64,000 nucleotides of DNA from Kluyvera sp036759925. GTDB taxonomy: Bacteria; Pseudomonadota; Gammaproteobacteria; Enterobacterales; Enterobacteriaceae. The stretch covers positions 496,001 through 560,000 of the forward strand of contig NZ_JAPKIB010000001.1 in assembly GCF_036759925.1 (NCBI RefSeq), in the 5' to 3' direction. Within the stretch, counting starts at the first letter, position 1. The number at the start of each line of letters is the position of its first letter. This document shows positions 15,710 through 24,513 of the stretch, in pieces. The translations under genes and the position numbers were made by a program. The notes beneath the pieces were generated by a model. That model was not told where the DNA came from. It saw only the letters and a program-made list of their open reading frames with translations, and searched no databases.

Positions 15710-16576
15710 TTAGATATCGCAGTAGTGCAGAAAACGCTTGAGGGCGTTGGAGAGGTGCTTTTGTCGGTGATGGATACGCCACAGCGTGCGGCTAAGCGTC
15801 GGCAGCGGGATCGCCACTTCCACCAGCGTCCCGGCGTCAAGCTGTTCGGCGATCACCCGCCGCGACAGGCAACTGATACCAAGATCATGTCGTACCGCGT
15901 GTTTAATGGCTTCCGAGTTGCCAAGCTCCATACCCATCTGGAACTGCGGCAGGTGTGAAAGCAGCAGATAATCGACGATCTCCCTCGTCCCCGACCCCTT
16001 CTCACGCAGGATCCACGGTGCCATCGCCAGCTTTTCGAGCGTCACCTCTCCCAACAGCCAGGCGCTGTTTGGTGCGGAGAACACCACCAGCTCATCGTCG
16101 AGCCACGGCTCAGCAATAATGTCCGCCGAGTGGCACGGGCCTTCGATAAGACCGATATCGACGCGGAAGTCCGCCACCGCGTTAATTACATCCTGACTGT
16201 TGCCCACGCTCAGTTCCAGCGGCAGCGCAGGAAAGTCTTTGCGGTAGCGGGCGATAATGCCCGGCAGAATATAGTTGCCGATGGTGCTACTGGCATAGAC
16301 GCGAATCGCGCCGTTATCTTCACGAAACAGCTGTTCGATCTCCCCGGCTTGTTCAAGCAGCGCCAGCGCGCGCGGGTAAAGCAGGCGACCGTGCTCGTTA
16401 ACCACCAGCCGTTTACCGACGCGGTCAAAAAGCTGAACGCCGAGTTGGCCTTCCAGATCGGTGAGCGCCGCGCTGACCGCCGACTGCGACAGCGCCAGCA
16501 TCTGCGATGCCTGGGTGGTTGAGCCACTTTTCAGTACCTCTACAAAAACTTCTAACTGCCGCAGCGTGATATGCAT
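15710..16576 (-). CDS. yeiE: LysR-type transcriptional regulator YeiE
   Basis: 288-residue LysR-family regulator. The N-terminal winged HTH is LRQLEVFVEVLKSGSTTQASQMLALSQSAVSAALTDLEGQLGVQLFDRVGKRL. The C-terminal effector domain begins near residue 90 (IRVYASSTIGNYILPGIIARYRKDFP). E. coli and Cronobacter YeiE have been linked to sulfite response and iron or virulence control. It is divergent from yeiH, a putative sulfur-anion exporter, and probably regulates it. A 24-bp dyad lies between the two starts. Confidence 0.93.
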   Translation of the reverse strand: MHITLRQLEVFVEVLKSGSTTQASQMLALSQSAVSAALTDLEGQLGVQLFDRVGKRLVVNEHGRLLYPRALALLEQAGEIEQLFREDNGAIRVYASSTIGNYILPGIIARYRKDFPALPLELSVGNSQDVINAVADFRVDIGLIEGPCHSADIIAEPWLDDELVVFSAPNSAWLLGEVTLEKLAMAPWILREKGSGTREIVDYLLLSHLPQFQMGMELGNSEAIKHAVRHDLGISCLSRRVIAEQLDAGTLVEVAIPLPTLSRTLWRIHHRQKHLSNALKRFLHYCDI

Positions 16577-16617
16577 AGCGCTTCAGCCCGCACGGGCCGC
16601 CCTTACCAGTTATTACG

Positions 16618-16641
16618 ATTAATTATAAATATATAATCAAT
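16618..16641. promoter_or_regulatory. Dyad in the yeiE-yeiH intergenic region
   Basis: ATTAATTATA (16618-16627), AATA, then TATAATCAAT (16632-16641): arms match in nine of ten positions. It is centred between the divergent starts of yeiE and yeiH. LysR-type regulators usually bind AT-rich dyads in such positions, so this is a candidate YeiE operator. Confidence 0.5.
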
Positions 16642-16694
16642 TTTATCTTTAAACCAGCGAGGCGTACTCTTTTAGCCAGACAAAGGAGAAGGCT

Positions 16695-17747
16695 ATGACA
16701 CAGGTCACCTTAGAAACGCATCATCATCGCGGTATCAAACATTTTATCCCAGGTCTTGCGCTGACCGCCGTGATTACCGGCGCCGCAGTCTGGATCGGCA
16801 ATATCCCGGCCGTTGCAGGCGTCGGCATGAGCGCATTGACGCTGGCCATCCTGTTTGGGATGGTGATTGGTAACACGATTTACCCGAAACTCTGGCAGTC
16901 CTGCGACGGCGGGGTACTGTTCGCCAAGCAGCATTTACTGCGTCTGGGGATCATTCTTTACGGCTTCCGCCTGACCTTTTCCCAGATTGCAGACGTGGGC
17001 GTAAGTGGGATTGTGATCGATGCCCTGACGCTTTGCAGTACCTTTATGATGGCCTGCTGGCTCGGGCAAAAAGTCTTTGGTCTCGATAAACACACCAGTT
17101 GGCTAATTGGTGCAGGTAGCAGTATCTGCGGCGCGGCGGCAGTACTGGCGACCGAACCCGTCGTAAAAGCTGAGGCAAGCAAAGTGACCGTCGCGGTAGC
17201 GACCGTGGTTATCTTCGGTACGTTGGCTATCTTCATCTACCCAGCCATGTACCCGCTGCTGGCGCACTGGTTTAGCCCTGAGGCTTACGGGATCTATATC
17301 GGTTCCACCATGCACGAAGTGGCGCAGGTTGTAGCGGCTGGCCATGCGGTAACGCCGGAAACCGAAAACGCAGCGGTCATTGCCAAAATGCTGCGCGTAA
17401 TGATGCTGGCGCCGTTCCTGCTGTTTATGGCCGCTCGCGTTAAACAACTGGCTCCAGCCGGTGCGACCGAGAAAAGCAAAATCACGATCCCATGGTTTGC
17501 CATCATGTTTATCGTGGTCACTATCTTTAACTCGTTCCATCTGCTGCCAAACAGCGTGGTGCAAATGCTGATTACGCTGGACACCATTATGCTGGCCATG
17601 GCCATGGCGGCACTGGGTGTGACCACGCACGTTAGCGCACTGAAAAAAGCCGGTGCAAAACCGCTGATGATGGCGCTGGTGCTGTTCATCTGGCTGATTG
17701 TTGGCGGCGGTGCGATTAACTACGCTATCCATAGCGTGATGGCATAA
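16695..17747 (+). CDS. yeiH: UPF0324 / YeiH-family putative sulfate (sulfite) exporter
   Basis: 350-residue inner-membrane protein of the YeiH (PSE, putative sulfate exporter) family with about ten hydrophobic helices. Family features include LFGMVIGNTIYP, LLRLGIILYGFRLTFSQI, GAGSSICGAAAVLATEPVVKA and GIYIGSTMHEVAQVVAAG. A His-rich N-terminus (THHHR) precedes the first helix. It is divergent from the LysR gene yeiE. Sulfite/sulfur-anion export is inferred from family and YeiE studies rather than from catalytic residues. Confidence 0.92.
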   Translation: MTQVTLETHHHRGIKHFIPGLALTAVITGAAVWIGNIPAVAGVGMSALTLAILFGMVIGNTIYPKLWQSCDGGVLFAKQHLLRLGIILYGFRLTFSQIADVGVSGIVIDALTLCSTFMMACWLGQKVFGLDKHTSWLIGAGSSICGAAAVLATEPVVKAEASKVTVAVATVVIFGTLAIFIYPAMYPLLAHWFSPEAYGIYIGSTMHEVAQVVAAGHAVTPETENAAVIAKMLRVMMLAPFLLFMAARVKQLAPAGATEKSKITIPWFAIMFIVVTIFNSFHLLPNSVVQMLITLDTIMLAMAMAALGVTTHVSALKKAGAKPLMMALVLFIWLIVGGGAINYAIHSVMA

Positions 17748-17769
17748 TCGACAACGACTAAGCGCTTTT

Positions 17770-17805
17770 AACCCGCTATACTCCCCTTTTTGAGTATGGC
17801 GGGTT
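17770..17805. terminator. 14-bp hairpin immediately before nfo
   Basis: The arms AACCCGCTATACTC (17770-17783) and GAGTATGGCGGGTT (17792-17805) pair over 14 bp with a single G-U wobble and an eight-base loop. The stem ends seven bases before the nfo ATG. It could end yeiH transcription (only TTT follows) or fold in a longer transcript to hold the nfo ribosome-binding region. Confidence 0.6.
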
Positions 17806-17812
17806 TAACGAT

Positions 17813-18670
17813 ATGAAATACATTGGAGCGCACGTCAGCGCCGCGGGCGGCCTGGCAAACGCCGCAATTCGGGCTGCGGAAATCGAAGCGACCGCATTCG
17901 CCCTGTTCACCAAAAATCAGCGCCAGTGGCGCGCCGCGCCGTTAACCACCGAGGTTATCGACGACTTCAAAGCCGCTTGTGAAAAATATCACTACACCCC
18001 GGCACAAATTCTTCCTCACGACAGCTACCTGATTAACCTCGGCCACCCGGTTGAGGAGGCGCTGGAGAAATCCCGCGAAGCCTTTATCGACGAACTGGCA
18101 CGCTGCCAGCAACTGGGGCTGACGTTGCTGAACTTCCACCCGGGCAGCCACCTGCTGCAAATTGACGAAGACAAGTGCCTGGCGCGGATTGCCGAATCCA
18201 TCAATATCGCGCTGGCGCAGACCGAAGGCGTCACGGCGGTGATTGAGAACACGGCCGGTCAGGGCAGCAACCTCGGCTTTAAGTTCGAGCATCTGGCGGC
18301 CATTATCGACGGCGTAGAAGATAAGTCTCGCGTCGGCGTCTGCATCGATACCTGCCACGCGTTTGCCGCGGGCTACGACCTGCGTACCACCGAAGCCTGC
18401 GCGGAAACCTTTGCTGAGTTCGAACGCATTGTCGGCTTCCAGTATCTGCGCGGCATGCACCTCAACGACGCCAAAAGCGAGTTCGGCAGCCGCGTTGACC
18501 GCCACCAGAGTCTGGGCCTCGGCAATATCGGGCACGATGCGTTTCGCTTTATCATGCAGGACAACCGCTTTGACGGTATCCCGCTAGTGCTGGAAACCAC
18601 CAACCCGGATATCTGGGGTGAAGAAATTGCGTGGCTGAAGGCGCAACAGCAGGAAACTGCGGCGGCCTGA
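17813..18670 (+). CDS. nfo: Endonuclease IV
   Basis: Zn-dependent AP endonuclease of base-excision repair, which cleaves 5' to abasic sites and removes 3' blocking groups. The 285 residues match E. coli Nfo. The TIM-barrel begins MKYIGAHVSAAGGLANAA. Zinc ligands lie in LNFHPGSH, VIENTAGQG, GVCIDTCHAFAAGYD, HLNDAKSEFGSRVDRHQSLGLGNIG and LVLETTNPD. In E. coli it belongs to the SoxRS regulon. The start follows a strong hairpin and has no clear Shine-Dalgarno. In E. coli yeiI follows; here fruA follows. Confidence 0.97.
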   Translation: MKYIGAHVSAAGGLANAAIRAAEIEATAFALFTKNQRQWRAAPLTTEVIDDFKAACEKYHYTPAQILPHDSYLINLGHPVEEALEKSREAFIDELARCQQLGLTLLNFHPGSHLLQIDEDKCLARIAESINIALAQTEGVTAVIENTAGQGSNLGFKFEHLAAIIDGVEDKSRVGVCIDTCHAFAAGYDLRTTEACAETFAEFERIVGFQYLRGMHLNDAKSEFGSRVDRHQSLGLGNIGHDAFRFIMQDNRFDGIPLVLETTNPDIWGEEIAWLKAQQQETAAA

Positions 18671-18672
18671 TT

Positions 18673-18698
18673 GCCCGGCGGCGCTATGCTTACCGGGC
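18673..18698. repeat. REP-like palindrome after nfo
   Basis: GCCCGGCGGCGCTATGCTTACCGGGC, an imperfect palindrome of the enterobacterial REP class, starts two bases after the nfo stop. Confidence 0.6.
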
Positions 18699-18744
18699 CT
18701 AAAGGTTCGGTGAGATCGAATAAGCCACAGCCGCCATCAGATAC

Positions 18745-18774
18745 AAAAAAAGGGCCGAATCATCGGCCCTTTTC
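18745..18774 (-). terminator. Terminator of the fru operon
   Basis: Hairpin AAAAGGGCCGAATCATCGGCCCTTTT. On the minus strand the stem is followed by a run of seven T residues, 18 bp after the fruA stop. Confidence 0.88.
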
Positions 18775-18791
18775 TACGTAGTGCACTACGG

Positions 18792-20480
18792 TTACGCTTT
18801 CGCGGCAACCCCACTTTCCGGGCGTTTCAACACCGCGTAAGAGAGGCCCGCCACCAGCGTACCCACGATAATCGCCACCAGATAACCCACCACCGGCGTG
18901 ATAGCGCCAGGGATCAGCAGGACGAACAGACCACCGTGTGGTGCCATCAGTTTCGCACCAACCGCCATCGAAATAGCCCCGGTAACGGCACCGCCGACGA
19001 TACAGCAAGGCAGGACGCGCATTGGGTCACGAGCCGCGAATGGAATCGCCCCTTCGGAGATAAAGCACAGACCCAGAACCAGCGCCGCTTTACCGCCTTC
19101 ACGTTGACCCTGATCGAATTTCTTACGCGCAATCAGCGTGGCAATACCCATTGCCAGCGGTGGAACCATACCGGCCGCCATAATCGCCGCCATCGGCGCG
19201 TAGGTTTGGGTACTCAGCAGACCAACGCCGAACGCGTATGCCGCTTTGTTCACCGGACCACCCATGTCGGTACACATCATCGCGCCGAGGATCGCACCCA
19301 ACAGGACGGCGTTCGCGGTACCCATGGTTTGCAGCCAGTGGGTCAGCCAGTTCAGCAGCGCCGCAACCGGGGTGCCGATCAGGTAGATCATCGCCAGGCC
19401 AACAATCAGACTGGAGACCAGCGGGATAATCAGGATTGGCTTCAGCGCTTCCATGCTTGGCGGTAGCTTCAGCTTGGTGCTGATAAGTTTCGCGACGTAA
19501 CCGGCCAGGAAGCCTGCAATGATACCGCCGATAAAGCCAGAACCGCCGCTTACCGCCAGCATACCGCCGATAAGACCCGGGGTCAGGCCTGGACGGTCAG
19601 CAATAGAGAAGGCGATAAAGCCTGCCAGTACCGGCACCATCAGCGCGAAGGCGGAACCGCCGCCAATCTGCATCAGCGCCGCCGCCAGCGTGCCTTTGAC
19701 TTCAAACGCTTTGATACCGAAGGCAAAGGACAGGGCGATACACAGACCGCCCGCCACGACCATTGGCAGCATATAAGAAACACCGGTCAACAGGTGACGA
19801 TACGCCCCGCCGCCGCTCTCTTTCTTCGCGGAATCCGCCGGGGATTTACTCTGGCCAGTCGGCTGATACGGCTTCGCCTCAACCATTGCTTTGTCCAGTT
19901 CCTGCGCGGTTTTCTTCAGCGCCAGGCCGGTGGTGGTGCGATACATCGGCTTACCAGCAAATTTCGCCAGATCCACTTCAATATCCGCCGCCACGATAAC
20001 CAGATCCGCCTGCTCAACTTCTTCTGGCGTAATCGCGTTACCAGCGCCCACGGAGCCACGGGTTTCCACTTTCACCCACAGGCCACGTTTTTTAGCCTCG
20101 GTTTCAATGGCTTCAGCCGCCATAAAGGTGTGCGCCACGCCGGTTGGGCACGCGGTGACCGCCACAATGCGTTTTACCGCACCTTTGGCAGTAGGCTCCG
20201 CCTGCGCCGGAGCCTCGTAAGGCAGGGCGTGCGATTTGGCTTCACTCAGGAACAGTTCCGGATGGGAGACTGCACGGTTGATGTCGCCAAGGTAAACCTG
20301 TTTGCCAGCCAGCGCGGTATCCGCTGGCAGAGCAGTGCCCAGCACGATCGCCAGGTCGGCGTCGTTCGGGTTATCAATGAACTCCAGGCGCGCTTTCTGC
20401 GCCGCCGCGTTCAGCAGGGTCTTCGCCATATAAGCGCGAGCCTGTCCGAGTTTGGCATCGATAATCAGCAGCGTTTTCAT
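18792..20480 (-). CDS. fruA: Fructose-specific PTS enzyme IIB'BC component
   Basis: Membrane permease of the fructose phosphotransferase system, importing fructose as fructose-1-phosphate. In its 562 residues are a degenerate IIB' domain (1-100), an active IIB domain (ACPTGVAHTFMAAEAIETEAKKRG, phosphorylated Cys near 112) and a C-terminal IIC domain from about 225 (HLLTGVSYMLPMVVAGGLCIALSFAFG) with about eight helices. It is the last gene of fruBKA, 15 bp after fruK, followed by a strong terminator. Cra control is indicated by two operators before fruB. Confidence 0.97.
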   Translation of the reverse strand: MKTLLIIDAKLGQARAYMAKTLLNAAAQKARLEFIDNPNDADLAIVLGTALPADTALAGKQVYLGDINRAVSHPELFLSEAKSHALPYEAPAQAEPTAKGAVKRIVAVTACPTGVAHTFMAAEAIETEAKKRGLWVKVETRGSVGAGNAITPEEVEQADLVIVAADIEVDLAKFAGKPMYRTTTGLALKKTAQELDKAMVEAKPYQPTGQSKSPADSAKKESGGGAYRHLLTGVSYMLPMVVAGGLCIALSFAFGIKAFEVKGTLAAALMQIGGGSAFALMVPVLAGFIAFSIADRPGLTPGLIGGMLAVSGGSGFIGGIIAGFLAGYVAKLISTKLKLPPSMEALKPILIIPLVSSLIVGLAMIYLIGTPVAALLNWLTHWLQTMGTANAVLLGAILGAMMCTDMGGPVNKAAYAFGVGLLSTQTYAPMAAIMAAGMVPPLAMGIATLIARKKFDQGQREGGKAALVLGLCFISEGAIPFAARDPMRVLPCCIVGGAVTGAISMAVGAKLMAPHGGLFVLLIPGAITPVVGYLVAIIVGTLVAGLSYAVLKRPESGVAAKA

Positions 20481-20495
20481 ACGCCTCTCCCGCTG

Positions 20496-21434
20496 TTAGT
20501 TAAAAGGTTTCAGGTCGACACGCGCCATCATCGCGGCCAACTGGGTACGGTCGGTGATCCCGACGTTGCTCTGGCTTACCGCCAGCGCTGCAACGGCAGT
20601 CGCCAGACGCAGGGTATGCTCGCTGGACTCACGCATCAGCAGGCCGTAAATCAGACCGCCAACCATTGAATCCCCTGCCCCTACGGTGCTTACCACTTCC
20701 ATTGACGGCGGCTTAGCGATCCATTCGCCGGAGGCGTTAACCCAAAGCGCGCCTTCTGCACCCAGCGAAATCACCACGTGAGCAATACCCTGCTCGCGCA
20801 GCGCGTGGGCCGCTTCAATCACATCTTTCATTTCAGGCAGCTTGCGGCCAGCCCAGATTTCCAGCTCGCGACGGTTTGGCTTCACCAACCACGGTGCGGC
20901 TTTCAGCCCGGCAACCAGCGCTTCACGGCTGCTGTCGAAAATAATGCACGGACACTGGCTACGCAGACGCGTCATCCAGTCGGTGAACGCTTCAGGGCTC
21001 ACCCCCGTCGGCAGACTGCCGCTCACGCACACCATGTCGAACTGGCCCAGCCAGCTCAGAGAATCATTGACGAAGCGTTCCCAGTCAGACGGGGTAACTT
21101 CGAAACCAGAGAAGTTGAAGTCGGTGACTTCACCATCTTTTTCCGTCAGCTTGACGTTAATACGGGTACGGCCCTGGACGACCTGGAAACGGTTAGCAAT
21201 GCCCAGTTCGCTGAACAGCTGCTGAAAACCATCCTGGTTGTCTTTGCCCAGGAAACCACCTACAGTGACGTCGATGCCTAAGTCCTTCAGCACTTTGGCC
21301 ACGTTAATGCCTTTACCCGCTGCGTGCAGCCCGGTGGTACGCACCAGGTTCACTTCACCACGCTCAACTTCTGGCGTGAACCCTACCAAATCATAGGCCG
21401 GGTTTAAGGTAATTGTGGCTACTCTTCTGCTCAT
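20496..21434 (-). CDS. fruK: 1-phosphofructokinase
   Basis: PfkB/ribokinase-family kinase converting fructose-1-phosphate to fructose-1,6-bisphosphate. 312 residues, the E. coli length. Substrate motif TLNPAYD at the N-terminus; ATP/anion-hole and catalytic base signature VVSTVGAGDSMVGGLIYGLL near residue 248-265. The start directly abuts the fruB stop, consistent with translational coupling in the fru operon. Confidence 0.97.
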   Translation of the reverse strand: MSRRVATITLNPAYDLVGFTPEVERGEVNLVRTTGLHAAGKGINVAKVLKDLGIDVTVGGFLGKDNQDGFQQLFSELGIANRFQVVQGRTRINVKLTEKDGEVTDFNFSGFEVTPSDWERFVNDSLSWLGQFDMVCVSGSLPTGVSPEAFTDWMTRLRSQCPCIIFDSSREALVAGLKAAPWLVKPNRRELEIWAGRKLPEMKDVIEAAHALREQGIAHVVISLGAEGALWVNASGEWIAKPPSMEVVSTVGAGDSMVGGLIYGLLMRESSEHTLRLATAVAALAVSQSNVGITDRTQLAAMMARVDLKPFN

Positions 21435-22565
21435 TTATGCGCCCTCCCCGAGGCCTGAAGCAATGGCTTCGCCAATAGCGTCCAGCGCCTGACGAGCATC
21501 ATCACCCTGTGCGGTAAAGCGCAGGCGATGACCTTTTTTGACACCCAGCGCGACAACCTTCATCAGGCTACGCCCGTTGGCTGGTTTACCGCTGCCGTCA
21601 AGGTTGGTGACGGTAATGTCACTGTTAAACTGTTTAATCGTGTTCACCAACACGGTGCCCGGACGGGCGTGCAGACCGTGTTCGTTACGCACTACGAATT
21701 CTTCATTCAGCACGTCTTCAGCCAGCGCTTCATCGCTGGTCAGCAGCGCCAGCAGCGTAGCGGCATCGGCTTTCAGCAGGCGTTCAGCTTTGTTGTCCAG
21801 CAGAATATTGACCAGGCGGTTCAGCACTGCGGTCGGCTGGGCATCAGCCATGGCGACGGAGATCAGCAGCGAAGCAGAAGCGTCACCGACGGTAAATGGC
21901 GTTGCCGCGCGGCTTACCGCAATGGCGCTGCGCAGGTTGCCTTCCGCGCTGTCGTTCAGCCAGATACCCTGGCCCAGGTTCAGCGGCTGCTCGTTAATCA
22001 CGCGCGCCACAAAGTTGGCATCTACCGCGCCCGCTTCTTTCAGACGTGCGGCGTTCAGCGCCTGCAGCGTCACCAGGTCACTGGCGACCACGTCAAGCGA
22101 CAGCGTGTCGTTATCAAGCTTCAGCACTTCGCTCTGCTTTTCACCCATCAGCAGCGCACGCAGCTCTTCCGCGGTGGTGGCGGTTTTCAGCTGTTCAGCC
22201 ACCGCGTCATCGCTCAGCACATGCGTCAGCTGACGTAGCAGGCCGAGGTGCTCATCGGAGCTGGCAGCGATACCGATAGCAACATACGCCGTCTGGCCTT
22301 CGCCCCAGGTCACGCCCTGCGGGAATTGATAAACCTGAACACCGGTTTTCAGCACCTGATCGCGGGTATCGGTGGTGCCGTGCGGAATCGCAATGCCGTT
22401 GCCAAGGAAAGTGGAGGTTTGTTGCTCACGCGCCAGCATACCGGCAACGTAACCGTCAGCAACGTTGCCTGCGCTGACGAGCGCTGCAGCAACCTGCCGA
22501 ATAGCCTCTTCTTTATTCGCGGCCTGCTGGCCGGGATGAATATCCTGAACAGTTAACTGGAACAT
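21435..22565 (-). CDS. fruB: Fructose PTS diphosphoryl transfer protein (EIIA-M-FPr)
   Basis: Cytoplasmic phosphocarrier that passes phosphate from enzyme I to FruA. 376 residues: an N-terminal EIIA-Fru domain (active His in GNGIAIPHGTTDTRD, about residue 62), a central M domain, and a C-terminal HPr-like domain (VRNEHGLHARPGTVLVNTIKQF with active His near 299, then SLMKVVALGVKKGHRL). First gene of fruBKA. Two Cra operator-like sites lie 21-102 bp upstream of the start. Confidence 0.97.
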   Translation of the reverse strand: MFQLTVQDIHPGQQAANKEEAIRQVAAALVSAGNVADGYVAGMLAREQQTSTFLGNGIAIPHGTTDTRDQVLKTGVQVYQFPQGVTWGEGQTAYVAIGIAASSDEHLGLLRQLTHVLSDDAVAEQLKTATTAEELRALLMGEKQSEVLKLDNDTLSLDVVASDLVTLQALNAARLKEAGAVDANFVARVINEQPLNLGQGIWLNDSAEGNLRSAIAVSRAATPFTVGDASASLLISVAMADAQPTAVLNRLVNILLDNKAERLLKADAATLLALLTSDEALAEDVLNEEFVVRNEHGLHARPGTVLVNTIKQFNSDITVTNLDGSGKPANGRSLMKVVALGVKKGHRLRFTAQGDDARQALDAIGEAIASGLGEGA

Positions 22566-22585
22566 GGTTCCCCTCGCGCGCTGAA

Positions 22586-22600
22586 TTGAATCGATTCAGC
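22586..22600. promoter_or_regulatory. Cra (FruR) operator, proximal, fruB
   Basis: TTGAATCGATTCAGC contains the perfect palindrome TGAATCGATTCA and matches the Cra consensus (TGAAWCGWTTCA). It lies 21-35 bp upstream of the fruB start. Fructose-1-phosphate relieves Cra repression in E. coli. Confidence 0.88.
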
Positions 22601-22650
22601 TTTGGTGAGAAAAAATCGTCGTACTTAGCGAGTAAAGTGCTGAAGACGAC

Positions 22651-22666
22651 GCTGAAACGTTTCAAT
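22651..22666. promoter_or_regulatory. Cra (FruR) operator, distal, fruB
   Basis: GCTGAAACGTTTCAAT is the canonical strong Cra operator (GCTGAAACGTTTCA). It lies about 90 bp upstream of fruB, and together with the proximal site mirrors the two-operator arrangement of E. coli fruBKA. Confidence 0.92.
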
Positions 22667-22926
22667 AATATTGTGCCTTTCTTAATCAGCCTGCAAGTTT
22701 TGCTGACAACTTGATTGCATAAATTAGATCTACAGCACATTTCATTAGCATTCTCGCCACATCTGCTGACGCGCTGATGGCGACTCAACAACGGCTTCAG
22801 CAAGACGTAAGCTAGATTTTGAAATGGCCTTTTAATTTTTCGTGCCGAATTTGATTTAGGTTACTGTTCATTTTCTGAGTCGCGGCGTAAACTCCCGGCC
22901 TCTCCTAAAGCGACCGATAAAACAAC
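22667..22926. other. Remainder of the fruB-setB gap
   Basis: The rest of the 361-bp divergent gap is AT-rich and presumably contains the setB promoter. I see no gene, hairpin with T-tract or recognised operator here beyond the two Cra sites listed. Confidence 0.5.
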
Positions 22927-24108
22927 ATGCAAAACAGTACCGCCGCCGCCCCACGGCGATCGTTTGATTTCACCTCGTCATCCTTTCTGATTGTTGCCTT
23001 TTTAACCGGTATTGCCGGCGCGCTTCAGACCCCAACGTTGAGCCTGTTCCTCAGTAATGAAGTGCACGTTCGCCCGGCAATGGTCGGCTTCTTTTTCACC
23101 GGCAGCGCCGTTATCGGCATCCTGGTCAGCCAATTTCTGGCGGGCTACTCGGATAAACGCGGGGACCGTAAAAATTTGATCGTGGTCTGCTGCCTGCTCG
23201 GCGTGCTGGCCTGCGTACTGTTCGCCTGGAACCGCAACTACTTTATTCTGCTGTTCGTCGGCGTCTTCCTCAGCAGCTTTGGCTCCACGGCCAACCCGCA
23301 AATGTTTGCCCTCGCCCGCGAGCACGCCGACAAAACCGGCCGCGAGGCGGTGATGTTCAGTTCGATTATGCGTGCACAGGTGTCGCTGGCGTGGGTGATT
23401 GGCCCGCCGCTGGCCTACGCGCTGGCCATGGGTTTTAGCTTTACGGTGATGTATCTGTCGGCTGCGGTGGCGTTTGTGGTCTGCGGCGCGATGGTCTGGC
23501 TGTTTCTGCCAACCATGCGCAAGGAGAAAGCGGCGGCCAGCGGTACGATTCAGGCACCGCGCACCAACCGTCGGGATGCGCTGCTGCTGTTTGTTATCTG
23601 CACCCTGATGTGGGGCACTAACAGCCTCTATATCATCAATATGCCGCTGTACATCATTAATGAACTGCATCTGCCGGAGAAGCTGGCTGGGGTGATGATG
23701 GGCACCGCTGCCGGGCTGGAAATCCCGACGATGCTGATTGCGGGTTACTTCGCTAAACGGCTGGGTAAACGCTTCCTGATGCGCCTGGCCGCCGTGGCTG
23801 GACTATTCTTCTATATTGGTATGCTGACCTTCAATAGCCCAACGCTGTTGCTGGCCATGCAGCTGCTGAACGCGGTGTATATCGGGATTCTCGGCGGGAT
23901 TGGCATGCTGTACTTCCAGGATTTGATGCCGGGGCAAGCCGGTTCAGCCACCACGCTGTACGCCAATACCTCGCGCGTCGGCTGGATCATCGCCGGTTCG
24001 CTGGCGGGCGTCGTGGCGGAAATCTGGAACTACCACACCGTATTCTGGATTGCGCTGGCGTTGTGCATTGCCACCCTTTGCTGCCTGGTGCGGATTAAAG
24101 ACGTTTAG
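22927..24108 (+). CDS. setB: Sugar efflux transporter SetB
   Basis: MFS exporter of lactose/glucose-type sugars in the SET family; E. coli SetB also affects chromosome segregation. 393 residues, twelve helices, with ALQTPTLSLFLSNEVHVRPAMVGFFFTGSAVIGILVSQFLAGYSDKRGDRK at the N-terminus (loop 2-3 motif GYSDKRGDRK) and ANPQMFALAREHADKTGREAVMFSSIMRAQVSLAWVIGPPLAYAL in the family-specific middle. It is divergent from fruB and its stop overlaps the convergent yeiW stop by four bases. Confidence 0.95.
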   Translation: MQNSTAAAPRRSFDFTSSSFLIVAFLTGIAGALQTPTLSLFLSNEVHVRPAMVGFFFTGSAVIGILVSQFLAGYSDKRGDRKNLIVVCCLLGVLACVLFAWNRNYFILLFVGVFLSSFGSTANPQMFALAREHADKTGREAVMFSSIMRAQVSLAWVIGPPLAYALAMGFSFTVMYLSAAVAFVVCGAMVWLFLPTMRKEKAAASGTIQAPRTNRRDALLLFVICTLMWGTNSLYIINMPLYIINELHLPEKLAGVMMGTAAGLEIPTMLIAGYFAKRLGKRFLMRLAAVAGLFFYIGMLTFNSPTLLLAMQLLNAVYIGILGGIGMLYFQDLMPGQAGSATTLYANTSRVGWIIAGSLAGVVAEIWNYHTVFWIALALCIATLCCLVRIKDV

Positions 24109-24359
24109 GGCGCGGTCAGCGCTTCGAGGTGAAGCAGATAGGTCATCGCCGCGTCGCGGGTGACGCCGCACATTTCAGGCGCGGGCTGTAACCCTGCACA
24201 CACTTTCGGACGCAGCGGCGAGCCAAAGATTTTACACCGCTGGCGTTCGTCGAGCTGCACGCAGGGCGTGTTAGCCGGTTTGCCGTTGGGCATGCCGGGA
24301 ATGGGGCTGGAGATTGAAGGTGCAGTGCAGCAAGCCCCGCAGTCCGGACGACATTCCAT
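24105..24359 (-). CDS. yeiW: YkgJ-type cysteine cluster protein YeiW
   Basis: 84-residue protein of the UPF0153 / CxxCxxCC zinc- or iron-cluster family. The start at 24359 (MECRPDCGACCTAPSISSPIPGMPNGKPANTPCVQLDERQRC) puts the Cys-rich motif at the N-terminus as in relatives; an upstream GTG would add 16 unrelated residues. Further Cys residues occur in CKIFGSPLRPKVCAG and EMCGV. It probably binds a metal; role unknown. Confidence 0.85.
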   Translation of the reverse strand: MECRPDCGACCTAPSISSPIPGMPNGKPANTPCVQLDERQRCKIFGSPLRPKVCAGLQPAPEMCGVTRDAAMTYLLHLEALTAP

Positions 24360-24513
24360 CGCGGGTTCTCTGTAGTGTGGATAACGTGGTGGCGCGCACA
24401 TTACCACCTTTTAAGCAGGCATAGCAAAAGCCTTTAAATCCTCTTGCCTGAAACGCCCGGCACGAGTACTTTTACGCGATATTTTTGACACCCTAGTTCA
24501 CAGGATAATTGCA

